Of a DNA stretch of 64,000 nt, positions 25,358-33,948 are shown in pieces (position 1 is the stretch's first letter; each line of letters begins with the position of its first letter). Origin of the DNA: Streptomyces sp. CB01249 (GTDB taxonomy: Bacteria; Actinomycetota; Actinomycetes; Streptomycetales; Streptomycetaceae); the NCBI RefSeq assembly GCF_001905735.1, contig NZ_LISW01000004.1:248001-312000 (forward strand). The letters run 5' to 3'. The notes under the pieces were generated by a model, which saw only the letters and a program-made list of their open reading frames with translations, searched no databases and was not told where the DNA came from. Made by a program: the position numbers and the translations under genes.

Positions 25358-26347
25358 ATGCATGCGATCACGATCCCCGAACCCGGTGGCCCCGAGGCGC
25401 TCGTGTGGGCCGAGGTGCCCGATCCCGTCCCCGGCGACGGCGAGGTCCTCGTCGACGTCGCGGCCAGTGCGGTCAACCGGGCCGATGTGCTCCAGCGCCA
25501 GGGCTTCTACGACCCGCCGCCGGGAGCTTCCCCCTACCCGGGCCTGGAGTGCTCCGGCCGCGTCTCGGCCCTCGGGCCCGGAGTCACCGGCTGGGCCGTG
25601 GGCGACGAGGTGTGCGCGCTCCTCGCGGGCGGCGGTTACGCGGAGAAGGTCGCCGTTCCGGCGGGCCAGCTCCTCCCCGTACCCAAGGGGCTGGACCTCG
25701 TGCGGGCCGCGGCGCTGCCCGAGGTGACGGCCACGGTCTGGTCCAACGTGTTCATGGTGGCCCACCTCCGGCCCGCCGAGACCCTGTTGGTGCACGGCGG
25801 GTCCAGCGGCATCGGCACGATGGCGATCCAGCTGGCCAAGGCCGTCGGCGCACGGGTCGCCGTGACGGCCGGCAGCCCCGACAAGCTGGCGCGCTGCGCC
25901 GAGCTGGGGGCGGACATCCTGATCGACTACCACGAGCAGGACTTCGTGGAGGAGATCCGCGAGACCACGGCCGGGGCGGGCGCGGACGTCATCCTCGACA
26001 TCATGGGCGCGAAGTACCTCGACCGGAACGTGCAGGCGCTCGCCGTCAACGGCCGGCTCGCGATCATCGGGCTCCAGGGCGGTGCCAAGGGCGAGCTGAA
26101 CCTCGGCATGCTGCTCAACAAGCGGGCGGCCGTCACGGCGACCTCGCTGCGCGGGCGCCCGCTCGCCGAGAAGGCGGCGATCGTCGCGGCCGTCCGCGAG
26201 CACGTCTGGCCGCTCATCGAGGAGGGCGTCGTGCAGCCGGTGGTCGACCGCACGGTGCCGATGCGGGACGCCGCCGAGGGCCACCGGGTCATGGAGTCCA
26301 GCACCCACATCGGCAAGGTGCTGCTCCAGCCGCCGACGACCGTCTGA
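25358..26347 (+). CDS. NAD(P)H-quinone oxidoreductase (MDR family)
   Basis: 329 residues of the zinc-independent quinone oxidoreductase/PIG3 type: ASAVNRADVLQRQGFYDPP near the N-terminus and the nucleotide motif VHGGSSGIGTMAIQLAKA. No zinc-binding cysteines are present. It probably reduces quinones or enones with NADPH; the substrate is unknown. Followed by a strong bidirectional terminator shared with bpa. Confidence 0.9.
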   Translation: MHAITIPEPGGPEALVWAEVPDPVPGDGEVLVDVAASAVNRADVLQRQGFYDPPPGASPYPGLECSGRVSALGPGVTGWAVGDEVCALLAGGGYAEKVAVPAGQLLPVPKGLDLVRAAALPEVTATVWSNVFMVAHLRPAETLLVHGGSSGIGTMAIQLAKAVGARVAVTAGSPDKLARCAELGADILIDYHEQDFVEEIRETTAGAGADVILDIMGAKYLDRNVQALAVNGRLAIIGLQGGAKGELNLGMLLNKRAAVTATSLRGRPLAEKAAIVAAVREHVWPLIEEGVVQPVVDRTVPMRDAAEGHRVMESSTHIGKVLLQPPTTV

Positions 26348-26364
26348 GCGCACGCGTACGAAAG

Positions 26365-26395
26365 GGGCCCGGCACACCGTCTGTGTGCCGGGCCC
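26365..26395. terminator. Bidirectional terminator between qor-like gene and bpa
   Basis: GGGCCCGGCACAC and GTGTGCCGGGCCC form a perfect 13-bp stem with a CGTCT loop, between convergent genes. Confidence 0.9.
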
Positions 26396-26409
26396 TCGTG
26401 CGTGGTCGG

Positions 26410-26961
26410 TTACAGGTACGGCCCCGAGCGGACCGGGCCGTGCGGGTCGATGCCGCCGTCCTCCTCCGGGCCGCTGCCGGGCGGCAGGGCGCGGCGCATC
26501 TGCTCCAGCTGGGCGCGGGCCGCCATCTGCTGGGCGAACAGCGCGGTCTGGATGCCGTGGAAGAGGCCCTCCAGCCAGCCCACCAGCTGGGCCTGGGCGA
26601 TCCGCAGCTCCGCCTCGGAGGGGACCGAGTCCTCGGTGAACGGCAGGGACAGCCGCTCCAGCTCCTCCACCAGCTCCGGTGCGAGGCCGTCCTCCAGCTC
26701 CTTCACGGAACCGGCGTGGATCTCCTTGAGCCGCACCCGGCTCGCCTCGTCGAGAGGAGCGGCCCTGACCTCCTCCAGGAGCTGCTTGATCATGCTGCCG
26801 ATCCGCATGACCTTCGCGGGCTGCTCGACCATCTCCGTCACCGGGACCTCCCGCGACTCGTCGTCCGTGCCACCGCCACCGCCGCCGATCGCCATTCCGT
26901 CCTGCCCCACTACGAGGACCTGGGGGTGCTCCTGCGACCGTTCATTCCTCGGCATCTCCAT
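26410..26961 (-). CDS. bpa: Bacterial proteasome activator Bpa
   Basis: 183 residues, DUF2587 family. A disordered Gly/Asp-rich N-terminus precedes a helical bundle (about 45-150) that in Mycobacterium assembles into a dodecameric ring. The C-terminus is GPYL, close to the GQYL tail with which mycobacterial Bpa docks into the 20S proteasome and opens its gate without ATP. This implies a 20S proteasome elsewhere in the genome. Start is ATG 26961 or, six bases in, ATG 26955. Confidence 0.9.
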   Translation of the reverse strand: MEMPRNERSQEHPQVLVVGQDGMAIGGGGGGTDDESREVPVTEMVEQPAKVMRIGSMIKQLLEEVRAAPLDEASRVRLKEIHAGSVKELEDGLAPELVEELERLSLPFTEDSVPSEAELRIAQAQLVGWLEGLFHGIQTALFAQQMAARAQLEQMRRALPPGSGPEEDGGIDPHGPVRSGPYL

Positions 26962-26998
26962 GCCGCCATTGTCTCGCACACACGGTGTTCAACCATGT

Positions 26999-27040
26999 GG
27001 TGCCCCCGGAAACGGCTGATCCACCGCATCCGGGGGCACC
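26999..27040 (-). terminator. Terminator after the ABC permease gene
   Basis: GGTGCCCCCGGA (26999-27010) pairs perfectly with TCCGGGGGCACC (27029-27040), just downstream of the permease stop on the minus strand. Confidence 0.85.
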
Positions 27041-27055
27041 GAACGGTCCTACGGC

Positions 27056-29911
27056 TCAGCCGGCCCGCCTCGCCAGGGCCACCCGCGAGCGGGTGAAGAC
27101 CGCCGCGAGGCCGCCCGCCAGCAGCGGGACCGCCACGGCCAGCAGGCCGATGGTCGCCCAGGGCAGCACGATCGGCGTGTACGCGGACTCCATGGGGTCC
27201 TCCCGCATGTACTCCATCGCCTCGCGCAGATCGACCAGCCGCAGAGCCACCGCGGGCACCAGACCCGCCGCCGTCCCGAGCAGCACCCCCGTCAGCGCCA
27301 CCACCAGGCACTGGAATCCGGAGAGCGACCGCCGCACGCGCGGGGCCGCGCCGATCGCGCTGAGCGTGGTGAGGTCGGCCTCCGCGTCCGCCTTGGCCAG
27401 ACCGGTCGTGATCGCGGCCGCGCCCACCGTCACCACCCCGGCGAACAGGGTGAGGATCAGCAGGATCGTGCTGCCCCGGTCGTTGGGCCCGGAGTTGCTC
27501 TGCACCCAGAGACCGCCCCCGGCCTGGTCGATGGCCGCGGTGACCCGCTGGTTCTCCGCGTCCGTGGGCTCGTGGCCGACGGCGTACACACTGCCGTACG
27601 GCTTCGTGTGCAGGCCGAGGCGTTCGGCGGTCCGCTGCGGGAGGATCATGCGGATGCCGGGCGTCGTGGCGTACTCGGGCTTCGCGATGTACACCTTCAG
27701 CCGGTCCGTCGTCTTCCGGGCGGGCCCGGGGTGCAGCTTGCGGTTCTTCTTGTCCTCGGCGTTGTACGTGTGGACGGCCTTGAGGGTGACCTCGCCGTTC
27801 TCCGCGTACGCCTCGTTGAGCAGGACCGGGGTGCCGGCCTTCAGCGCGGCGGCCGCCGCCGGGTCGTCCAGCTTCACGTACGTGCCGAGCAGTGCCGCGT
27901 CACCGACGACGATGTTGTCGGAGTCGTAGCTGAAGGACCCGGTGGAGGTGTGGACGTCCACACAGGCGGGGGTCCGCATCATCGCGCGGTGCTCGTCGGC
28001 GGAGAGCCGCGCGGCCAGCTCCTTGGCGCCCTTGGTGTCGAGCGGGCAGGTGTGGCCCTTGCCGGTCGGCTTGACCAGCGAGAGGGAGCCGCAGCCGCCG
28101 TTCTCGTCCTCGAAGTAGACGCTGCAGTCGCTGCCCGCCCAGACCCGGGAGATGTCGGCCCGGCGGCCGGTCACCGCCATGTCGTGCTCGACGGCGGCGC
28201 GGGCCGCCGGAAGCCGCTCGGCGGCCTCGGAGTCGCCGGCCGACAGGGCGATCGTGCCCTTGGTCAGCATCGGCATGTACGCGTAGTCGGACTCGGCCAG
28301 GCTGCTGGACATGTACGTCGCGATGGCCACGGAGCCCGCGACCGCTGCCATGACGGCGGCCACCGCCGGAGCGGTACGGCCCCGGTTGCGGGCCGCGTCC
28401 CGCAGCGCCATCCGCGGCGAGAGCGGAAGCCTGCGCCCGAGCCGCCCCAGCAGCCCGACGATCACCGGGATGCAGGCCAGCAGGCCCAGCTCGGCGACGA
28501 CCGAGCCGCCGGCGACCAGCATGGAGTTGCCGCCGGTGCCCCCGTACACGGCGATCAGCACACCGAGCGCGAGCACGCAGGCGCCCGTGACCGGCAGCAC
28601 CCGGGAGCTTCGGCGCACCCCGCGCCGGCCGGTCAGCGACTCCAGCACCGACTGCCGGCCGGCCACGATCGCCGGGGCGAACGCCGCCAGCAGGCCGGTG
28701 ACCAGACCGAGCACGGCGATGACCAGGAGCTCGGCCGGGTGCAGCGCGAGGGAGCCGAAGCGGTGACCGGCCCAGCCCTCGATCAGCGGCCGGAACGCCA
28801 CCGTCAGCACCAGGCCGGTCACGACACCGGCGACCGCGCCGACGCCGCCGAGGACGAGACCGCCCCCGAGGACCACGGCGCGGACCTGGCTCCGGTCACC
28901 GCCGCACGTGCCGAGCAGGCCCAGCTGGCGCCGGGAGCGGCGGGCGCCGACGGCGAACGCGGGTCCGGCCAGCAGCACGACCTCCAGGAGCGCCATCGCG
29001 ACGACGGTGATCAGGGCGGCGCCGGTCTCGTCGGAGGTGTAGCTGCGGTCTTCGGCGTACTGCGGGTTCGTCCGCAGCAGCGGGATCTCGGAGTCGGGCG
29101 GCGGGTTCTCGAAGACCTGCCGGGAGGTGACGAGGGCACCGGCCTTGTTGGCGGCCAGCACGTCCTGCCAGCCGATCCCGGCGTCCCCGGCCCCCTCGAC
29201 CAGCCACCGCGTCTCGCTCGGCTGGGGCGCGGGCACCTTCTTGTCGCGTCCGGCCAGGGCCGCCCAGGGGGCGATCACCGCGCCCGGTTCCGCGTACAGC
29301 GCCTTCGCCTCCAGGTCGGCGGGCAGCTCCACCGCACCGGTGATCGTGTACTTCTTGCCGGAGGTCGTCACCGTGACGTCGGAGCCCACATGCAGACCCG
29401 CCGAGTCCAGGAACGCCTCGGTGGCCACCAGCTCGCCCGCGGAGCGCGGGAACGCGCCCCCGACGAGGTCGATCCGCCCCCGGGCCATCCGGTCCGAGGT
29501 CCTGAACTCGGTGATCTCGGTGCTCGCGATGCCGTACGAGGTGGTGACGGTCGCGGACACGGACTGCTCGCTGACTGCCCGTACGCCCTTCGGGAACACG
29601 GCGCGCATGTCCACCGGCTTCGGCTCCTCGGAGGGCTCCTTGCCGCTCGCCCGGTCGTACATGTTGCCGTCGGGCATCTGCTGGATCGGACCCAGGCCGA
29701 CGTCGCTGTACACCGCGTCGGCCGCGCCGATCTCGGCCGTCAGCCGCTCGGCCGGGCTCAGCTCCGCGCTGCGGTACGTGATGTCGGCGGCCGTCACCCC
29801 GAGGACCGGCAGCGCGATCATCGCGACCACCAGGGCGCTGCGGCCCTTGGCCCGGAGGGCGTCGCGGCGGGCTATCCGGAGGGCGGCGCGCCACCCCGTG
29901 AAGACGCTCAC
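27056..29911 (-). CDS. FtsX-like ABC transporter permease (MacB type)
   Basis: 951 residues. A first helix near residues 20-45 is followed by an extracellular domain of about 250 residues, then membrane blocks holding two FtsX-like permease regions (about 300-500 and 840-945) separated by a second large exported domain with paired cysteines. Such permeases work as mechanotransmission exporters of lipids, peptides or drugs and are not channels. It overlaps the ATPase gene by 4 bp (GTGA). Confidence 0.9.
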   Translation of the reverse strand: MSVFTGWRAALRIARRDALRAKGRSALVVAMIALPVLGVTAADITYRSAELSPAERLTAEIGAADAVYSDVGLGPIQQMPDGNMYDRASGKEPSEEPKPVDMRAVFPKGVRAVSEQSVSATVTTSYGIASTEITEFRTSDRMARGRIDLVGGAFPRSAGELVATEAFLDSAGLHVGSDVTVTTSGKKYTITGAVELPADLEAKALYAEPGAVIAPWAALAGRDKKVPAPQPSETRWLVEGAGDAGIGWQDVLAANKAGALVTSRQVFENPPPDSEIPLLRTNPQYAEDRSYTSDETGAALITVVAMALLEVVLLAGPAFAVGARRSRRQLGLLGTCGGDRSQVRAVVLGGGLVLGGVGAVAGVVTGLVLTVAFRPLIEGWAGHRFGSLALHPAELLVIAVLGLVTGLLAAFAPAIVAGRQSVLESLTGRRGVRRSSRVLPVTGACVLALGVLIAVYGGTGGNSMLVAGGSVVAELGLLACIPVIVGLLGRLGRRLPLSPRMALRDAARNRGRTAPAVAAVMAAVAGSVAIATYMSSSLAESDYAYMPMLTKGTIALSAGDSEAAERLPAARAAVEHDMAVTGRRADISRVWAGSDCSVYFEDENGGCGSLSLVKPTGKGHTCPLDTKGAKELAARLSADEHRAMMRTPACVDVHTSTGSFSYDSDNIVVGDAALLGTYVKLDDPAAAAALKAGTPVLLNEAYAENGEVTLKAVHTYNAEDKKNRKLHPGPARKTTDRLKVYIAKPEYATTPGIRMILPQRTAERLGLHTKPYGSVYAVGHEPTDAENQRVTAAIDQAGGGLWVQSNSGPNDRGSTILLILTLFAGVVTVGAAAITTGLAKADAEADLTTLSAIGAAPRVRRSLSGFQCLVVALTGVLLGTAAGLVPAVALRLVDLREAMEYMREDPMESAYTPIVLPWATIGLLAVAVPLLAGGLAAVFTRSRVALARRAG

Positions 29912-30675
29912 TCGGCTCCCCCGGCGGCCAGCAGCGAATCGGCCCCGGCCGTCAGCGTCTGGTCCACGATCGAACCGTCCCGCAGGAAGACGACCCGGTC
30001 CGCCCAGGCCGCGTACCGCGGTTCGTGCGTGACCATCACCCCGGCCGCGCCCTGGTCGCAGCGGTTGCGCAGGAGCGCGAGGACGGCCTCGCCGGTCTCC
30101 GAGTCGAGCGCCCCGGTCGGCTCGTCGGCGAGGACCAGGCGCCGGTCGCCCACCAGCGCGCGGGCGATGGCGACGCGCTGCTGCTGGCCGCCGGACATCT
30201 CGTCCGGGAAGCGGTCCGCGATCTCCAGGAGGTTCATCTCCTCCAGCGCGGCGCGGGCCTCCTTGCGGGCCTTGCGGACCGAGACGCCGTCCAGCTCGCG
30301 GGGCAGGGCGATGTTCTCGGCGGCGGTCAGGGCGGGGATCAGGTTGTAGTCCTGGAAGACGTAGCCGACGCTGCGGCGGCGCAGGGCGGCGAGCCCCTTG
30401 CGGCCGAGCGCGGAGATGTCCTGGCCCTCGATGATCACCTGGCCGCCGCTCGCGGTGTCGAGACCGCCGGCGAGGGTGAGCAGGGTGGACTTGCCGGAGC
30501 CGGACGGGCCCATGACGGCGACGAGCTCACCGGCGTGCACCGACAGGCTGATGCCGCGCAGCGCCTGCACCTCGGCGATGCCGGTGCCGTGGGTGCGGGT
30601 GAGCGAGCGGAGTTCGAGCACCGGCGCGTCCACCGGCAGGGCCGGGGCGGACGGAGACGGGACGTGCGGGGACAT
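29908..30675 (-). CDS. ABC transporter ATPase (MacB/LolD type)
   Basis: 255 residues with Walker A GPSGSGKST, Q-loop YVFQDYNLIP, signature MSGGQQQRVAIARAL, Walker B LVLADEPT and H-loop VTHE. It is the engine for the adjacent FtsX-like permease. Start ATG 30675 with GAGAGGGAATC upstream. The 39-bp gap from padR suggests co-transcription. Confidence 0.95.
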   Translation of the reverse strand: MSPHVPSPSAPALPVDAPVLELRSLTRTHGTGIAEVQALRGISLSVHAGELVAVMGPSGSGKSTLLTLAGGLDTASGGQVIIEGQDISALGRKGLAALRRRSVGYVFQDYNLIPALTAAENIALPRELDGVSVRKARKEARAALEEMNLLEIADRFPDEMSGGQQQRVAIARALVGDRRLVLADEPTGALDSETGEAVLALLRNRCDQGAAGVMVTHEPRYAAWADRVVFLRDGSIVDQTLTAGADSLLAAGGAE

Positions 30676-30714
30676 GATTCCCTCTCGGAACGGTGGATGT
30701 AGAGGGCGCCGGAC

Positions 30715-31338
30715 TCAGCGGCGCGTGCGGGACCGGGCGGACGGCCGGGCGGCGGTGCGGGCGGCCGGGCCCGGCGACGGGCCCTCCTCCGGCTCCGTGG
30801 CGGCGGCTTCGGCGAGCCGGATCAGCCGGGCCTCGCAGTGGTCCAGCCAGCGCGCCTCGGCCTCGGCCTGGAAGATCAGCTGCTCCACGACGAGCAGCCA
30901 CGCCACCTCGTCGCGGTTGGCGGGGGCCTGGGCGAGGGACTGCGCCTTGAGGCGGGTGTAGTCCTGCATGGCCTTCACCGTGTGGTGGCGCTGGGCCTGG
31001 ATGACGGCCTTGATGTCGACGCCGGGCGCCCCGACCGCCATGGCCAGCTTGATGGCCAGCTCGTCACGGGGCGGGTTGCTGCGGTCGACCGGCGTCTCGA
31101 ACCAGGCGCGCAGCTCGGCGCGCCCGGCGTCGCTGATCGAGTAGAGGGCGTGGCCCTGGTCGTCCTCGCCGTCCTGGGCGACCAGGCCGTCGCGCTCCAG
31201 CCTGCTCAGCGTCGTGTACACCTGCCCGACGTTCAGCGGCCAGGTGGAGCCGGTGCGCGACTCGAATTCGGTGCGGAGCTGGGAGCCGTAACGCGGCCCG
31301 CGCTCCAGGAGGGCGAGGAGCCCGTGACGGATCGACAT
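30715..31338 (-). CDS. PadR-family transcriptional regulator
   Basis: 207 residues: an N-terminal PadR winged helix (LLALLERGPRYGSQLRTEF, then VYTTLSRLERDGLV) and a C-terminal Vir-like helical domain, ending in an Arg/Ala/Pro-rich tail. First gene of a padR-ATPase-permease operon, so it likely represses its own exporter. A palindromic operator overlaps its start codon. Confidence 0.92.
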   Translation of the reverse strand: MSIRHGLLALLERGPRYGSQLRTEFESRTGSTWPLNVGQVYTTLSRLERDGLVAQDGEDDQGHALYSISDAGRAELRAWFETPVDRSNPPRDELAIKLAMAVGAPGVDIKAVIQAQRHHTVKAMQDYTRLKAQSLAQAPANRDEVAWLLVVEQLIFQAEAEARWLDHCEARLIRLAEAAATEPEEGPSPGPAARTAARPSARSRTRR

Positions 31339-31362
31339 ACTGAGTATGTATACCGAGTATGT
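31336..31362. promoter_or_regulatory. PadR operator candidate overlapping the start codon
   Basis: CATACTGAGTATG (31336-31348) is a 13-bp palindrome about one central base, and its CAT is the padR start codon. GAGTATGT occurs at 31342-31349 and again at 31355-31362, 13 bp apart, giving a second half site. Confidence 0.7.
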
Positions 31363-31411
31363 TGATCACCGCAAGTCTCCGCGGGCAGCGGTTCGGAAGG
31401 AGGGCCGTACG

Positions 31412-31879
31412 TCAGCGGGCCCGGCGCATACGCAGGGCGAGGAAGCCGAGACCCAGCCCGACCAGGGCGATTCCCGCGCCGAGCGACAGCTGCTGGAAGC
31501 GCCGCACGGTCGTCCCGCTCAGGGCCTGCCGGCCCTCGGGCGGGGGGTCGCGGAAGTCGGCCGGGTCGGGGGTGAAGACCGGCACGGCGGCGGATGCGGA
31601 GGGCGAGGGCCGCGGCTGCCGGTCCTCCAGCGCGTCCTGTTCGGCCACCTCGGCGGCCGAACGCCCGGGCCGCTGCCGCCCCGCCCCGGCGGGCCATCCG
31701 GCAAGCGGAGACTGCGCGTCCACGGGACGGGACGCGCTCGGCGAAGGAGAAGCGGAAGACGAAGAAGACGAGGACGAAGACGACGCGTCCGGAGCCGTCG
31801 CCCCCAGGGACGCGGCCGCCGTCAGCGCCAGGCAGGCCACGCCCCGAGAAGAGCGTGCGCGGAGCCGTCCCGAAGCCAT
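31412..31879 (-). CDS. Secreted, membrane-anchored Ser/Pro-rich protein, unknown function
   Basis: 155 residues: a signal-peptide-like N-terminus (VACLALTAAASLGATAPDA), a run of ten serines and a low-complexity Ser/Pro/Ala region, then a C-terminal membrane helix (about 131-150) followed by RMRRAR. This is a wall- or membrane-anchored stalk topology without an LPXTG sorting signal. No domain recognised. Codon use looks normal and the ATG at 31879 is plausible. Confidence 0.65.
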   Translation of the reverse strand: MASGRLRARSSRGVACLALTAAASLGATAPDASSSSSSSSSSASPSPSASRPVDAQSPLAGWPAGAGRQRPGRSAAEVAEQDALEDRQPRPSPSASAAVPVFTPDPADFRDPPPEGRQALSGTTVRRFQQLSLGAGIALVGLGLGFLALRMRRAR

Positions 31880-31951
31880 GCGGTCACCGTCACACGCGAC
31901 GGCACGACCGGCATCCCGGGTGAGGCGTACGGATGGCGGCCCGCCCGCGAA

Positions 31952-33589
31952 CTACGCGGGGTCCCCCGTGGCGACCTCCAGCTCGAAGTGGGCGCCGGTC
32001 TCCGAAACCGCAGCTCCGGACGACGGGAACTGGTTGACGACCTGGTCCTCCGCGTACGCGTTGCCCGGGACCTTCTTCACCTTGAGCGTCCAGCCCGCCG
32101 CGTCCGCGCAGGCGCGCACCGAGAGCAGGTCCTTGTACATGAAGTTCGGGGCGTCGACCTTCTGCGGGTCGTCGGTGTCCTCCGACGCGGCCGAGCACTT
32201 CTCGGCATCGATCGTCCGGTTCCGCTCCGGATCGCGGTGCTCTCCGGACGGGGACTCGGTGGCCTTGGCGTCCGCGCCGCCCTTGTCGTCGCCGTTCATC
32301 GCGATGACCGTGATCAGGCCGCCGATCGCGACCAGCGCGACGACGATCGAGCCGATGATCACCGGCATGTTCCGCTTGGAGCCGCCGCCCGAGGCCGGTG
32401 ACGTCGTCGTCTGCGGGGAGGCCGCGTACGGCGCGTGCGTCTGGTGCTGCAGCGGCGCCGGGCTCTGGTAGGCCGGGGCGCCCGTCTGCGGGTAGCCGTA
32501 CGACGGGTTGGTGGCCGGGGCCGGCGTCGCCGGGCCGTACGGGCCGGGGGACTGGTACGGGCCCGGCTGGTACGGCGTCTGGACGCTGTGCGGGGCCGGG
32601 GCGGACTGGTCGACGGGCGGGAAGACTGCCGAGCCGACGCCCGAGCCGCTGTTGGCCGGGGCGCCGCCGTCGCCGACGATCACCGGGGCGCCGGTGTGAC
32701 CGCTCGCGCTCAGCACGCGGGCGATCTCGTCCTGCATGGCCGCCGCGCTCGGGAAGCGCTCGTTCGGGTTCTTCTTGAGCGCGCGGGCGACGAGGGCGTC
32801 CATCGCGGGCGTCAGCGACCGGTTGATCGTGGACGGGGCGACCGGCTCCTCCTGCACATGCGCGTACGCGATGGCGAGCGGGGAGTCCGCGTCGAAGGGG
32901 AGGCGCCCGGTCAGCAGCTGGAAGAGCATGATGCCGACCGAGTACAGGTCGGAGCGCGCGTCGACGCCGCGGCCGAGGGCCTGCTCGGGGGAGAGGTACT
33001 GCGGGGTGCCGACGACCATGCCGGTCTGCGTCATCGACGTCACGCCCGACTGCATGGCGCGGGCGATGCCGAAGTCCATGACCTTCACGACGCCGCGCTT
33101 GGTCACCATGACGTTGCCCGGCTTGATGTCGCGGTGCACCAGGCCCATCTCGTGGCTGGTGTCGAGCGCGGCCAGCACGTCCGAGGTCACCTTGAGCGCC
33201 TTGTCGGCGGGCATGGCGCCCTGGGAGCGGATGTCCGCCGCGAGCACGGAGCCGAGCGGCTGCCCCTCGACGTACTCCATGACGATGTACGGCATCAGCG
33301 CGCCGCCGAGCTCGTCCTCGCCCGTGTCGAACACCGAGACGATGTTGGTGTGCTGGAGCTTGGCCACGGCCTGGGCCTCGCGGCGGAAGCGCTCGCGGAA
33401 CGACTGCTCGCGGCCCAGCTCGGTGTGGAGCGTCTTGATGGCGACCTGTCGGTCGAGGGCGGAGTCGTACGCCAGGTATACGGACGCCATCCCGCCTTCG
33501 CCGAGCAGGTCGCGCAGCTGGTAGCGGCCGCCGGCGACGGACCCGCCCGCGTAACGACCCTGCGAACCGTGTCCGCCGTCGTGGCTCAT
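31952..33589 (-). CDS. Transmembrane Ser/Thr protein kinase A
   Basis: 545 residues. The N-terminal kinase domain has the glycine loop GEGGMASVY, lysine K52 in VAIK, HRDIKPGN (D154), DFG (172-174) and activation-loop TSMTQTGMVVGTPQYLSPEQ. A Pro/Tyr/Gln-rich linker follows, then one membrane helix near residue 390 and an extracellular domain of about 130 residues carrying DVLSVRAC-like PASTA features, seen as the V-P-G-N-A pattern. Divergent from a second kinase of the same class. Confidence 0.94.
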   Translation of the reverse strand: MSHDGGHGSQGRYAGGSVAGGRYQLRDLLGEGGMASVYLAYDSALDRQVAIKTLHTELGREQSFRERFRREAQAVAKLQHTNIVSVFDTGEDELGGALMPYIVMEYVEGQPLGSVLAADIRSQGAMPADKALKVTSDVLAALDTSHEMGLVHRDIKPGNVMVTKRGVVKVMDFGIARAMQSGVTSMTQTGMVVGTPQYLSPEQALGRGVDARSDLYSVGIMLFQLLTGRLPFDADSPLAIAYAHVQEEPVAPSTINRSLTPAMDALVARALKKNPNERFPSAAAMQDEIARVLSASGHTGAPVIVGDGGAPANSGSGVGSAVFPPVDQSAPAPHSVQTPYQPGPYQSPGPYGPATPAPATNPSYGYPQTGAPAYQSPAPLQHQTHAPYAASPQTTTSPASGGGSKRNMPVIIGSIVVALVAIGGLITVIAMNGDDKGGADAKATESPSGEHRDPERNRTIDAEKCSAASEDTDDPQKVDAPNFMYKDLLSVRACADAAGWTLKVKKVPGNAYAEDQVVNQFPSSGAAVSETGAHFELEVATGDPA

Positions 33590-33948
33590 GACTTGCTTCC
33601 CCCTCGGCGCGCGACTCCCGGGAACTCGGCGCGCGACTCACGCGATCATCCGTAATTACTGGCCAAGTCTGCCGTAGGGGTACGACACGTCAAGCCGGGT
33701 GCCCGTTCCGTGACCGTACGCGCTGGAAGCGTCTCGGAAGCGTTACAGGATCAGCATGGAATTTGCGTCGGGGGCGCGCCAGCCGATTGGATGGCCGGTC
33801 CGGCGCCGAATCGGCTTGTCCCATCGAGGCTGTAGCGTGACGGGGCAATGCGGCCGGCAGCGCAGCCGGCGACGCAGCAAGGCACCGTGAGACCCCGCGG
33901 GCGCGCGGACGCGCGGACGGACGCGGACAGATACGACGGCGAGGACTG
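33590..33948. other. Divergent regulatory region between two kinase genes
   Basis: About 360 bp with no convincing ORF. CTCGGCGCGCGACTC occurs twice, at 33603-33617 and 33625-33639, a 22-bp period, just upstream of kinase A. The right half (33840-33945) is rich in GGACGCGCGG-like iterations leading to the GAGG ribosome site of kinase B. Confidence 0.6.

Noticed and set aside
27948..27963. Perfect 16-bp palindrome GTGTGGACGTCCACAC
   Set aside because: It lies inside the permease coding sequence and is explained by ordinary codons (VDVHT); no regulatory context.
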